A stretch of 64,000 nt of DNA, from the NCBI GenBank assembly GCA_021794095.1, contig JAJYRN010000003.1, positions 1-64,000 on the forward strand, read 5' to 3'. Positions 26,291 to 34,836 of the stretch are shown in pieces (the stretch's first letter is position 1; the number at the start of each line of letters is the position of its first letter). The notes beneath the pieces were generated by a model. That model was given only the letters and a program-made list of their open reading frames with translations. It searched no databases and was not told the DNA's origin. The translations under genes were made by a program, and so were the position numbers. This DNA is from Acidobacteriota bacterium (GTDB taxonomy: Bacteria > Acidobacteriota > Holophagae > Holophagales > Holophagaceae).

Positions 26291-26722
26291 TCACAGCTTG
26301 CGGACCGCCACCGAAGCGCCGGCCCCTTTCCGGAGGAAAAGGATCTGGACGCGTACGGGGCCGGTCGGGAACCGGAAGGTGAACCGGAAGGTTTTCGACG
26401 CGCCCTCGCCCGCGCAGAAGGCACGGAACTCGCCCTGGAAACCTTGGACGGCCGTGCAGGGGGCCACGTCGGTGAAGAAATTGCGCCCGAGGACCTCCTC
26501 TGGCCGCCGCCCCGCGAGTTCGCTCTCCGCCCGGTTGTAGGCGAGGACCGTTCCCTCTTTCGAGAGGACGATCACACCAAAAGGGAGGGCGTCGAGTTCG
26601 GATTCGCTGAGATCGGGCACGCCCCGGAGTTGCCGGTCGCAGGCGGGGCAGATGCCATGGGAGTGCTCCACCGGGCTCTCCCCGATCCGGGCTCCGCACC
26701 AAGCACAGATCACCGCAGGCAT
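26291..26722 (-). CDS. Photoactive yellow protein (PYP) homologue with N-terminal zinc-ribbon-like segment
   Basis: A 143-residue protein. Residues about 40-143 align without gaps, with a constant offset of 20, to the PYP core of Halorhodospira. The match includes the chromophore cysteine (Cys89 in FFTDVAPCT, PYP Cys69), Tyr62 (Tyr42), Glu66 (Glu46) and Arg72 (Arg52). Thr50 of PYP is replaced by Ala70. PYP binds p-coumaric acid through that cysteine and senses blue light. The usual N-terminal cap is replaced by a segment with CAWC at 6-9 and CPAC at 25-28, plus two histidines, as in a small zinc ribbon. I chose the ATG at 26722 because GGAG lies five bases upstream. No TAL or p-coumaroyl-CoA ligase gene is in the window, so chromophore supply is unproven. 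It could also be a PYP-like PAS protein with another ligand. Confidence 0.8.
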   Translation of the reverse strand: MPAVICAWCGARIGESPVEHSHGICPACDRQLRGVPDLSESELDALPFGVIVLSKEGTVLAYNRAESELAGRRPEEVLGRNFFTDVAPCTAVQGFQGEFRAFCAGEGASKTFRFTFRFPTGPVRVQILFLRKGAGASVAVRKL

Positions 26723-26749
26723 GGGCACTCCGCAGGTGGTTTCCCATTA

Positions 26750-27020
26750 GGAGCTGGAACGAAATAAGCAATACCATCGCGCGGGGTGCCGGGCAAGCGA
26801 GTCAAGGAGGCTGAGGTTCCAGCGGAGCGGGACTCCGTGAACCGAAGCCGACGCAGGATCGCGCCGCCCGCCACCCCGCGCCCGGAGGGTTGACGCCCAT
26901 CCGCGCGCCCCGCGGCGTCAGGGCCCTTGGACCATGAACCACATGGCCCTGCGGGCCCTTCCTTGCGGATGCATCGCGGCTGGGCGTCAACGATGGCAAC
27001 GATTATTCCGTTCCAGCTCC
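26750..27020. mobile_element. MITE-like element, copy 1 (271 bp)
   Basis: Terminal inverted repeats begin GGAGCTGGAACG and end with its complement; the terminal match extends to about 19 bp with one mismatch. The body matches the element at 38036-38348 in inverted orientation with nine substitutions. It has no credible ORF. Internally TTGACGCCCA (26890) pairs with TGGGCGTCAA (26981), and there are several GGGCCC-centred palindromes, so it can fold strongly. Each end is flanked by TA, as expected for an IS630/mariner-type target duplication. It lies 27 bp upstream of the PYP-homologue start. Confidence 0.8.
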
Positions 27021-27029
27021 TAAGCATAA

Positions 27030-27056
27030 CCGCGGGGGCCAAAAAGGCCCCCGCGG
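27030..27056 (-). terminator. Strong hairpin, probable terminator of the malic enzyme gene
   Basis: CCGCGGGGGCC and its complement form an 11-bp GC stem around a five-base loop, 27 bases after the malic enzyme stop. There is no clear U-tract on the minus strand, so termination may be partly factor-dependent. Confidence 0.6.
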
Positions 27057-27083
27057 GTGCGTGGAATGGCGATGCTCGTACGG

Positions 27084-29342
27084 CTATTTCTTCTGCGCCT
27101 CCACCACCGTGAGGGCCGTGAGGTGGATGATGTCGTTCAGATCGCTGTGCCGCTGGAGCACGTGCACCGGCGCTGCCATGCCGCAGGTGATGGGCCCGAT
27201 GACCTCCGCGCCCGCCAGCCGCTGCACGAGCTTGTAGCCGATGTTGCCGCTGGTGAGATCGGGGAAGATCAGCACGTTCGGGCCACCGGGCAGATCCACC
27301 CAGGGATAGTCCTCGGCCAGGATATCGGCGCCGAGGGCCGTGTCCGCCTGCATCTCGCCGTCGCACTTGAGGCCGGGGCGCTGGGCCTTCACGATCTGGA
27401 CGGCCTTCTGGACCTTGCGGACCAGCGGATGATCCACGCTGCCGAAATCGGAGAAGGAGAGCATGGCCACCTTGGGATCCATGTTGAAGGTGTCCTTCGC
27501 CAGGTCCGCGGTGAGCAGCGCGATCTCCGCCAGCTCCTCACTGGTGGGCTCGATGTTCATGGTGGTGTCGGAGAAGAACAGGACGCGATTCTTCAGGACC
27601 ATGGTGTACACCCCGCAGACCCGCTTGACGCCCTTGCGGGTGCCGATCACTTCCAGGCAGGGACGGATGGTCTCGGGGTAGTACATCGTCAGGCCGGCGA
27701 TGAGGCCATCAGCCTTGCCCATGCGGCACATCATGGCGCCGAAGTAGATCCGGCGGCGGATCAGGCGCTTGGCTTCGGAGTGGGTGATGCCGCGGCGCTT
27801 GCGCAGGTCGAAGAAGGCATCTTCGGCTTCCTGGCGCCAGGACACGGTCCCCGGATCCAGCACCTCAATGCCGCTGATATCAATGCCGTGATCCAGGGCC
27901 GCCGACTTCACCTTGGCAGGATCACCGAGGAGGATCGGGATGCAGATGCCCTCATCCACCATCTGGGCCACCGCCTGGAGGATGAGTGGATGATCGCCCT
28001 CAGGGAAGACCACGCGCTTGGGATGGGCCTTGGCGCGGTGCACCACGCTGCGGATCACATCCTTGCTGCGCCCCTGGAGGCCTTCGAGGCGCTCCTTGTA
28101 CTGCTGCATGTCGGCAATGGGCTGCTTGGCCACGCCCGTGTCCATGGCGGCCTTCGCCACGGCCGGGGCCACCCACAGCAGCACGCGGGGATCGAAGGGC
28201 TTGGGAATGATGTACTCGGGGCCAAAGCTGAACTTCTGGCCCGCGTAGGCCTTCACCACCGACTCCGGGACCTCTTCCTTGGCGAGGGCCGCCAGAGCCT
28301 TGGCGGCGGCCAGCTTCATGGGCTCGTTGATCTCCGTGGCACGCACATCCAGGGCGCCGCGGAAGATGAAGGGGAAGCCCAGGACGTTGTTTACCTGGTT
28401 CGGATAATCGCTGCGGCCGGTGGCCATGATGATGTCCGACCGCGTGGCCTTCGCAAGGGGGTACTCAATCTCGGGATCGGGGTTGGCCATGGCGAAGACG
28501 ATGGGATCCTTGGCCATACTCTTGATCATCTCGGGCGTCAGCACACCCTTGCTGGAGCAGCCCACAAACACATCGGCCCCGGGCATGACATCGGCCAGGG
28601 TCCGGTGATCAGATTTCTTGATGAACTTCTCCTTATAGACGTTCATCCCCTCCTTGCGGCCCTCGTAGACCAGGCCCTTGGTATCGCAAAGCCAGAGGTT
28701 CTCCAGCTTCACCCCAGCAGCGATCATCATGTTCGCGCAGGCGATGGCGGCGGCGCCGGCGCCGCTGAACACCACCTTCATGCTGCCGAGATCCTTCTTC
28801 ACCAGCTCTGAAGCATTCAGCAGGGCCGCAGTGGAAATGATGGCCGTGCCATGCTGGTCATCGTGGAAGACGGGGATGTTCATCTCCTTCTTCAGGCGGG
28901 TCTCGATCTCGAAGCACTCAGGCGCCTTGATGTCCTCGAGGTTCACACCTCCGAAAGTCGGTTCCAGCGCCTTCACCACCTGGCAGAACCGGTCAATGTC
29001 CAGCTCGTCCACCTCGATGTCGAACACATCAATATCCGCGAAGCGCTTGAAGAGAACCCCCTTGCCTTCCATCACCGGCTTACCAGCCAGGGCCCCGATA
29101 TTGCCGAGGCCCAGTACTGCCGTGCCATTGGAGATCACCGCCACGAGGTTGCCCTTGGCTGTGTATTTGTATGCATCTTCAGGATTCTTCTCAATCTCAA
29201 GGCAGGGTTCGGCTACGCCAGGGGTATAGGCGTTGGCCAGATCACGGGCGGTGGAGCAGGGCTTGGTGGCCACCACTTCGATCTTTCCCTTGCGACCCTG
29301 CGAATGGTAATCGAGCGCTTCTTGCTTGCGTGTCATCGCCAT
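27084..29342 (-). CDS. maeB: NADP-type malic enzyme with C-terminal phosphotransacetylase-like domain
   Basis: A 752-residue protein of the MaeB type. Residues about 1-430 form the malic enzyme: [19 protein letters not shown], the metal-site region [10 protein letters not shown] and a nucleotide-binding FSGAGAAA. Residues about 430-752 form a phosphate acetyl/butyryltransferase-like domain ([12 protein letters not shown] to the end), which in characterised homologues is regulatory and binds acetyl-CoA. The enzyme decarboxylates malate to pyruvate with NAD(P) reduction. The start follows a strong GAGGAG site. It is monocistronic, with a hairpin terminator behind it. Confidence 0.94.
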   Translation of the reverse strand: MAMTRKQEALDYHSQGRKGKIEVVATKPCSTARDLANAYTPGVAEPCLEIEKNPEDAYKYTAKGNLVAVISNGTAVLGLGNIGALAGKPVMEGKGVLFKRFADIDVFDIEVDELDIDRFCQVVKALEPTFGGVNLEDIKAPECFEIETRLKKEMNIPVFHDDQHGTAIISTAALLNASELVKKDLGSMKVVFSGAGAAAIACANMMIAAGVKLENLWLCDTKGLVYEGRKEGMNVYKEKFIKKSDHRTLADVMPGADVFVGCSSKGVLTPEMIKSMAKDPIVFAMANPDPEIEYPLAKATRSDIIMATGRSDYPNQVNNVLGFPFIFRGALDVRATEINEPMKLAAAKALAALAKEEVPESVVKAYAGQKFSFGPEYIIPKPFDPRVLLWVAPAVAKAAMDTGVAKQPIADMQQYKERLEGLQGRSKDVIRSVVHRAKAHPKRVVFPEGDHPLILQAVAQMVDEGICIPILLGDPAKVKSAALDHGIDISGIEVLDPGTVSWRQEAEDAFFDLRKRRGITHSEAKRLIRRRIYFGAMMCRMGKADGLIAGLTMYYPETIRPCLEVIGTRKGVKRVCGVYTMVLKNRVLFFSDTTMNIEPTSEELAEIALLTADLAKDTFNMDPKVAMLSFSDFGSVDHPLVRKVQKAVQIVKAQRPGLKCDGEMQADTALGADILAEDYPWVDLPGGPNVLIFPDLTSGNIGYKLVQRLAGAEVIGPITCGMAAPVHVLQRHSDLNDIIHLTALTVVEAQKK

Positions 29343-29546
29343 GCTCCTCGCTGTGTGGGGGCCCTACCGGGCTGGACCCCAAGCTTACACCGGGTCTACG
29401 CAGAGCTTCTCCCTTCCATGGATTTGTTGCGGGCATCACAGACGTGCGGTACCCGGGCCGCCGAGTCCTGTTCTCACAGCAACGGCATATTCCCAATCCG
29501 CACCGGCGGGTGTAGCCTCCAGCGGACACCTCCTCCAGGAGCCTCC

Positions 29547-30098
29547 ATGCGAATCGGGTTTCTGCTTGCCACCTGCCTGCTCGCCCTGCCGCTCGCCGCA
29601 CAGAAAACCCATCCGGCGGCGCACCCCGCAACCCAGCCGAAGGCCGTCGTGAATTGGGATGGCGAATGGAGCCGCCTAGCCGCCCAAGGGGATGACCTGG
29701 ACCAGCGGATCGCGGAACAGGTGAAGGACATGAATTTCGTCCTGCGCCTGTATTGGAAGAAGAAGCTCCAGAATGACTGCAAGGCATACAGCCACCTGGA
29801 CATTCTTGCCGGCGACAGCTTCAGCGTGGCCCTCGACAAGGAACCTCCGATTGACACGCCGGCGGATGGCTCCGTGGTGGACTGGAAGAACCGAGATGGC
29901 GACGCCTTCAAGGCCTCCCTCACCCAGGACGGTCCCACGCTCATCCAGACCCTCCAGGGGGATGGCTACACCCTCCAGTACGTCTACTCCATGCGCCCGG
30001 ACGGGAAGACCCTGGCCCTGGAGGTCACCTACACCCACCCCAAGCTGGACAACGCATTCAGCTACAAACTCGTATTCAAGCGCATCGAGAACGACTGA
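29547..30098 (+). CDS. Exported protein of unknown function
   Basis: A 183-residue protein with a signal peptide (MRIGFLLATCLLALPLAA) and a likely cleavage before a His/Ala/Pro-rich linker. The mature domain alternates beta-strand-like segments (SFSVALDKEP, LIQTLQGDGYTLQYVYSM, KTLALEVTYTHP), suggesting a lipocalin- or barrel-like sandwich. I do not recognise a family. The ribosome site is AGGAG. It is followed after 14 nt by a YheT-like hydrolase gene and may share its transcript. Confidence 0.75.
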   Translation: MRIGFLLATCLLALPLAAQKTHPAAHPATQPKAVVNWDGEWSRLAAQGDDLDQRIAEQVKDMNFVLRLYWKKKLQNDCKAYSHLDILAGDSFSVALDKEPPIDTPADGSVVDWKNRDGDAFKASLTQDGPTLIQTLQGDGYTLQYVYSMRPDGKTLALEVTYTHPKLDNAFSYKLVFKRIEND

Positions 30099-30112
30099 GG
30101 CCGACCTGGGTG

Positions 30113-31096
30113 ATGCCTTATGTGATGCCCTCGCCGCTCCCCTGCCGCCCGCCGGTGTGGGCCCAGGGCGGTCATCTCCAGACGATCCTGGGCAACTACC
30201 TGCCCGGGGATCCGCCCGCCCACCCCTTCCGCGCCTTCCGCATCCCCCTCGGCGATGGCGACCAGCTGGCAGCCCGCCACTACCCGGGCGAGACGGATGT
30301 CCTGGTGCTCGTCTTCCATGGCCTCGGCGGGGATGATCAGGCCCACTATGTCCGCCGCGCCGTGGCCTCCGCCCGGAAGCTCGGCCACCACGTCTGGACC
30401 GTGAACCACCGGGGCTGCGGCGAGGGCCGGGGCCTGGCGCGTGGGCCCTACCACAGCGGTTCCGGGGCGGATCTCGGCGCGGCCTTCTCCGCCGCGCGGA
30501 CCCTGCACCCGGGCCTCCGGCAGCTGGCCCTGGGCTTTTCCCTCTCCGCCAACGCCCTGCTTCTCAATCTGGGGGGCGGGTTGCCCGAACCCGCTGCCCA
30601 GCCGGATCTGGCCATCGCCGTGAACCCTCCCGTGGATCTGGGCGCCTGCGCCAGCACCATCCACGGGGGCCTCAACCGGCTCTACGAGCTGCGCTTCATC
30701 CGGCGCTGCCGCCGCGCCATCCGGGAGCGGGTGAGCGACGGCCTGATTCCGGACGCCTATCCCACCCATGCCCTGATGAGCCTGCGGGACTTCGACAACG
30801 CCTACACCACGAAGGCCGCGGGCTTCCGGGATGCTGAGGACTACTACGCCCGCTGCTCCGCCCAGTCCCACCTCGCCCAGATCGAGGCGCCCACGGTGAT
30901 TCTCCAATCGAAGGACGATCCCTTCGTTCCCTGGCAGCATCACGCGCGAGCCCCTAAATCACCCCGGGTCCACCTCCACCTGGAGGACCACGGCGGCCAC
31001 ATGGGCTACCTCAGCCGCGATCTGCCAGGGCACCGCTGGCTGCCCTACGCGCTGGAGCACTACATGCAGGAGCTGCTCAGCGCCGCGCCCGCGTGA
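30113..31096 (+). CDS. YheT-type alpha/beta hydrolase
   Basis: A 327-residue cytoplasmic hydrolase. It begins in the family manner with WAQGGHLQTILGNYLP. The oxyanion region is VFHGLGGDDQAHYVRR, the nucleophile elbow GFSLSAN, the acid QSKDDPFVP and the base DHGGHMGYL. These match the YheT/ABHD1-3 family of predicted esterases. The elbow has Ser where Gly is usual in the last position. Start is ambiguous between GTG at 30110 and ATG at 30113. Its 3' end overlaps the convergent cysteine desulfurase gene by 20 nt. Confidence 0.88.
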   Translation: MPYVMPSPLPCRPPVWAQGGHLQTILGNYLPGDPPAHPFRAFRIPLGDGDQLAARHYPGETDVLVLVFHGLGGDDQAHYVRRAVASARKLGHHVWTVNHRGCGEGRGLARGPYHSGSGADLGAAFSAARTLHPGLRQLALGFSLSANALLLNLGGGLPEPAAQPDLAIAVNPPVDLGACASTIHGGLNRLYELRFIRRCRRAIRERVSDGLIPDAYPTHALMSLRDFDNAYTTKAAGFRDAEDYYARCSAQSHLAQIEAPTVILQSKDDPFVPWQHHARAPKSPRVHLHLEDHGGHMGYLSRDLPGHRWLPYALEHYMQELLSAAPA

Positions 31097-32228
31097 GGTT
31101 GCGCAACTCTGCCACGATCCCGGGCAGCACCTCCAGAACGCGAGCCATCTGGGCCCCGGTGGTGCCAAGACCCAGGCTGAACCGCACCGTGCCCCGGCCA
31201 TAGGCGTCCGGCACGTGCATGGCCCGCAGCACATGGCTGGGCTCGTGCATCCCGGTGCTGCACGCGCTCCCCGTGGACACGCAGATGCCCTGCTCCGCCA
31301 GCTTCAGCTGCACCGCCTCGCCCTCCACGCCGCCGAAGCCCACGAGGCTGGTGTTGGGCAGGCGCTCCGCGCCCGCACCGTGGATACGCAAATCCGGCAC
31401 CCGCACTGCCAGTTCCGATTCGAACCGGTCGCGCAGGGCCCGAACGCGGGCCATCTCCGGCAGCCGGGCACCGGCCAACTCCGCGGCCTTGCCGAGACCC
31501 ACGAGGCCGGGCACATTCTCCGTACCACCCCGCCGGCCGCGCTCCTGGGAGCCTCCCAGCATGAGGGGCTTGAGGCGCACCCCGCGCCGGATCATCAGCA
31601 GGCCCGTGCCCTTGGGGCCATGGAATTTGTGCCCGCTGAGGCTCAGCAAGTCCGCGCCCCAAGCCGCAGCATCCACCGGGATCTTCCCTATGGCCTGGGT
31701 GGCATCCACCAGGAAGAGCGCGCCCTTGGCCTTGGCGATCCGCCCGGCTTCGGCCACCGGGAACAGGACGCCGGACTCGTTGTTGGCCGCCATCACCGCG
31801 ACCAGGACCGTGTCGGGACGCACGGCGGCCTCCAGCCCCGCGAGATCCAGGCGGCCTTCTCCGTCCACGCCCACATCGGTGGCCTCACCGCCCATGGCCC
31901 GCCACCACTGCACCAGGGCCCGCACCGCAGGGTGCTCCACGGCCGTGGTGACCAGGTGACGTTTCGCCGGGAAAGCCTCCCACGTGCCTTTGACCGCGTG
32001 GTTCAGGCTCTCGGTACCACCACTGCTGAAGACGATCTCCGCGGGCGTGCAGCCCACCAGGGCCGCCACCTGTTCCCGGGCCGCCACCACCGCGCCATCG
32101 GAGAGATGGCCCAGGGCATAGGCGGAGCTGGCGTTGCCGAAACGCTCTGTGAACCAGGGGCGCATGGCTTCGAACGCTTCGGGATCGAGGGCGGTGGTGG
32201 CATTGTGGTCGAGGTAGATCAGATCCAT
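31077..32228 (-). CDS. Cysteine desulfurase (NifS/IscS family)
   Basis: A 383-residue PLP enzyme. It starts MDLIYLDHNATTALDP. It has SSGGTES for phosphate binding, His99 in TAVEHPAV, DATQAIG, the PLP lysine in SLSGHKFHG (Lys201), and the sulfur-carrying Cys323 in the extended loop STGSACSTG. It removes sulfur from cysteine as an enzyme-bound persulfide for iron-sulfur cluster or tRNA thiolation use. There is no IscU partner beside it. It follows the AlaX-like gene after four bases, and both probably form one transcript. Confidence 0.93.
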   Translation of the reverse strand: MDLIYLDHNATTALDPEAFEAMRPWFTERFGNASSAYALGHLSDGAVVAAREQVAALVGCTPAEIVFSSGGTESLNHAVKGTWEAFPAKRHLVTTAVEHPAVRALVQWWRAMGGEATDVGVDGEGRLDLAGLEAAVRPDTVLVAVMAANNESGVLFPVAEAGRIAKAKGALFLVDATQAIGKIPVDAAAWGADLLSLSGHKFHGPKGTGLLMIRRGVRLKPLMLGGSQERGRRGGTENVPGLVGLGKAAELAGARLPEMARVRALRDRFESELAVRVPDLRIHGAGAERLPNTSLVGFGGVEGEAVQLKLAEQGICVSTGSACSTGMHEPSHVLRAMHVPDAYGRGTVRFSLGLGTTGAQMARVLEVLPGIVAELRNLTRARR

Positions 32229-32232
32229 TGAA

Positions 32233-33405
32233 TCACCCCCGCAGATGGGCCAGGGCCTCAGCGCGGGCTGCCAGGCTGGGCGCCTTCCCCTGGAAGCTCT
32301 TTCCCGAACCGCCGCCTTTCGCATTCAGGATGCTGGCCACGGCGTTGCCGAGGGCCGGCACATCGAAGGCGGAGGCCTCTCCGGCGCTGAGCAGGAACAG
32401 CCCCTGCCCCATCAGATCGGAAGTGAGGAACACGGCCTTGCCTGGATCCGCCACGAGGATCTGGCGGGCCAGCTTCTGGAGGAAGGCCATATCCCGGCCC
32501 TCGACATGCGCTTCCACCAGGGTTTCCGGCCTCGCGGCCAGGGCTTCGGCCTGGAGATCCGCCAGCTGTTCCTCCAGCTTCCGGGCCCGGCGTTCGGAGG
32601 CCTGGAGCTGGTCGAGCTTGGCCTTGAGGACCGCCGGAAGGTCATCGTCGGGTGCGCCGAGCAGGGTCCGCAGCGCGGCGTTGCGTGTTTCATGGGCGCC
32701 AAGGCGGGCGCGGACCCGGGCCCCGGCCACGTAGAAGAGCCGCGTGCCGCCCCGGATGGATTCGGTGCCCAGCAGCTTCAGGGCCTCGATCTCCCCAGTG
32801 TGACGCAGGTGCGTGCCGCCGCAGGTGTTCAGATCCACACCGGCGATTTCCACCAGGCGGATGTCTCCGGTATGGCCCTCGGGCAGGCCGCGGGATCGCA
32901 CGGTCTCCTGCGCGTAGGCCTCCGGGCTCACCCAGCGGGCCCTGACCTCGCGGTGGGCGCGGATCTCCACGGCCACGGCCTCCTCCAGTTGCTCCAGCTC
33001 GCGTGGCGAAAGAGCCGTCGCGGTCAGCTCGATGTCACAGGTCGTGGCGCCCAGGTGGAAAGCGGTGGTTCGCCACCCAAAGCGGTCCTGGGCCACGGCC
33101 GTGAGCAGGTGCTGGCCCGTGTGCTGCTGCATGTGATCGAAGCGCCTGGACCAGTCCAGCCGGAGCGCGGCCGGGCCTGCGCTGACCGGAGCCTCCAGGA
33201 CATGCCGGATCTCACCGTCACGCTTCTGCACGTCGAGCACGGTCACGCCGTTGAGCGTGCCCCGGTCGCAGGGCTGGCCTCCGCCCTCGGGGTAGAAGAC
33301 CGTGTCCTCGAGGATCGCGTAAGGGCGGCCCTTCTCCTCGCCGCAGCGCAGGATCTGCGTCTCGAGGGTGGTGGCGGTGGGATCGCGCTCGTAGGCCGGC
33401 AGCAT
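32233..33405 (-). CDS. AlaX-type alanyl-tRNA editing protein with DHHA1 domain
   Basis: A 390-residue protein lacking the catalytic tRNA synthetase core. The N-terminal domain begins with DTVFYPEGGGQPCD. The editing domain has the zinc motifs HTGQH and CGGTH. A charged helix (ASERRARKLEEQLADLQ) leads to a C-terminal DHHA1 domain ending GGGSGKSFQGKA. AlaX proteins hydrolyse Ser- or Gly-mischarged tRNA-Ala. The long form with DHHA1 (AlaX-L) is the best match. It is divergent from rarA with 41 bp between starts. Confidence 0.92.
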   Translation of the reverse strand: MLPAYERDPTATTLETQILRCGEEKGRPYAILEDTVFYPEGGGQPCDRGTLNGVTVLDVQKRDGEIRHVLEAPVSAGPAALRLDWSRRFDHMQQHTGQHLLTAVAQDRFGWRTTAFHLGATTCDIELTATALSPRELEQLEEAVAVEIRAHREVRARWVSPEAYAQETVRSRGLPEGHTGDIRLVEIAGVDLNTCGGTHLRHTGEIEALKLLGTESIRGGTRLFYVAGARVRARLGAHETRNAALRTLLGAPDDDLPAVLKAKLDQLQASERRARKLEEQLADLQAEALAARPETLVEAHVEGRDMAFLQKLARQILVADPGKAVFLTSDLMGQGLFLLSAGEASAFDVPALGNAVASILNAKGGGSGKSFQGKAPSLAARAEALAHLRG

Positions 33406-33446
33406 CCCCGGAGCCTAGCACGCCCCCTGATAGGCTGGAGGGCGCC

Positions 33447-34835
33447 ATGTCCCACATTCCCCTGCCCGAACGCCTCCGCCCCACGACCCTCGAGGGGGTG
33501 GTGGGCCAGGCGCATCTGTTGGGCCCGAAGGGGGCGTTGGCGCGCCTCACCGCTGGCGGCCGCCTGCCCTCCATGGTGCTGTGGGGGCCGCCGGGCACGG
33601 GCAAGACGACCCTCGCCCGCATCCTCGCCGAGGCCACGGGCCACGGCTTTCGCGAGTTCTCCGGCGTGAGCGGCAGCGCCGCGGAACTGAAGAAGTTCCT
33701 CCAGGAGAGCCGGGAGATGCCGCTGTTCCGGGGCGTGCCGCCGGTGGTGTTCCTGGACGAGATCCACCGCTTCAACCGGGCCCAGCAGGACATCCTGCTG
33801 CCCTTCCTGGAACGCGGCGAAGCCATCCTCATCGGCGCCACCACGGAGAATCCGGCCTTCTACCTGAACCCGGCGCTCCGCAGCCGCTGCCAACTCATCG
33901 CCCTCAAGGGCCTGGAGCCCAGCGACATCCAGCAGGTGCTGAAGCGGGCCTGGGCCAAGGAGCGACCTGGGGAGCCGGAACCAGAGAATCTCTTCGACTG
34001 GCTCTCCCGCTGGGCCGGTGGCGACCTGCGCTCGGCGCTCTCGGGGCTGGAGACCTGGCTGGAGATGCCCGATCCCGACCTGGAGTCCATCCAGGGCGCC
34101 CTGGGCGGGCGCATGATGTTCGACCGGGCGGATGGCCACTACGACCTGGCCTCGGCCTTCCAGAAGAGCCTCCGCGGTTCGGACGCCGACGCGGCCCTCT
34201 ACTACCTCAGCCGCATGATCCGGGGGGGCGAGGATCCCCGCTTCATCGCCCGGCGCCTCATGGTCTGCGCGGCGGAAGACGTGGGCAACGCCGATCCCCA
34301 GGCCTTCATCCTGGCCGAGGCCGCCAGCCGCGCCGTGGAGCAGATTGGCTGGCCCGAGGCCCGCATCCCCCTGGCCCAGGCCGTGATCTACGTGGCGAAC
34401 GCCGCCAAGAGCAACGCCACCGTCCTGGCCGTGGACGCGGCCCTGGCTGCTGACGACGCGCCCATCCCCGAGGCCATCCGGGATGCCCACACCGCCACCG
34501 CCCGCAAGGCCGGCATGGGCGCGGGCTACCACTACTCCCACGACGACTACGACCGGCCCCAGACCTTCCTGCCTGATAAGCTGCGCGGCACAGCCTTCCA
34601 CCAGCCCCGGCGGCCCCAGGAACGGAGCTGGCGGGACCGCCAGGAGCCGGATGCCGCGGCCCTGGGCGCACTCTGGGAGGCCTGGATCGCGGACCATCCC
34701 GAGGGTGGTGAGATCCCCGTGGACGCCTGGTGCGAGCGCCTCGCCTGCAGCCGGGAAGCCTTGGCCCGGGCCCTGCCGAAGCTGGCCCAGGGAAAGTTCT
34801 CTCTTGTGCGCAAACTCGAGGTACGACCCGTCTGA
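33447..34835 (+). CDS. rarA: Replication-associated recombination protein A (AAA+ ATPase)
   Basis: A 462-residue AAA+ ATPase of the RarA/MgsA/WRNIP1 family. It opens LPERLRPTTLEGVVGQ, with Walker A GPPGTGKTT, Walker B FLDEIHRFN, sensor 1 GATTEN and arginine finger LRSRC. The C-terminal half holds the family motif ARRLMVCAAEDVGNADP and YHYSHDDYD. RarA acts at stalled replication forks. The last about 60 residues are a charged/helical extension (EAWIADHPEGGEIPVDAWC) not usual in E. coli RarA. It converges on the chemotaxis protein gene with one base between stops. Confidence 0.95.
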   Translation: MSHIPLPERLRPTTLEGVVGQAHLLGPKGALARLTAGGRLPSMVLWGPPGTGKTTLARILAEATGHGFREFSGVSGSAAELKKFLQESREMPLFRGVPPVVFLDEIHRFNRAQQDILLPFLERGEAILIGATTENPAFYLNPALRSRCQLIALKGLEPSDIQQVLKRAWAKERPGEPEPENLFDWLSRWAGGDLRSALSGLETWLEMPDPDLESIQGALGGRMMFDRADGHYDLASAFQKSLRGSDADAALYYLSRMIRGGEDPRFIARRLMVCAAEDVGNADPQAFILAEAASRAVEQIGWPEARIPLAQAVIYVANAAKSNATVLAVDAALAADDAPIPEAIRDAHTATARKAGMGAGYHYSHDDYDRPQTFLPDKLRGTAFHQPRRPQERSWRDRQEPDAAALGALWEAWIADHPEGGEIPVDAWCERLACSREALARALPKLAQGKFSLVRKLEVRPV

Positions 34836-34836
34836 C

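Noticed and set aside
26750-27020. Short open frames inside the MITE-like element
   Set aside because: The copies differ by an insertion that breaks the frames and none has a ribosome site or recognisable protein.
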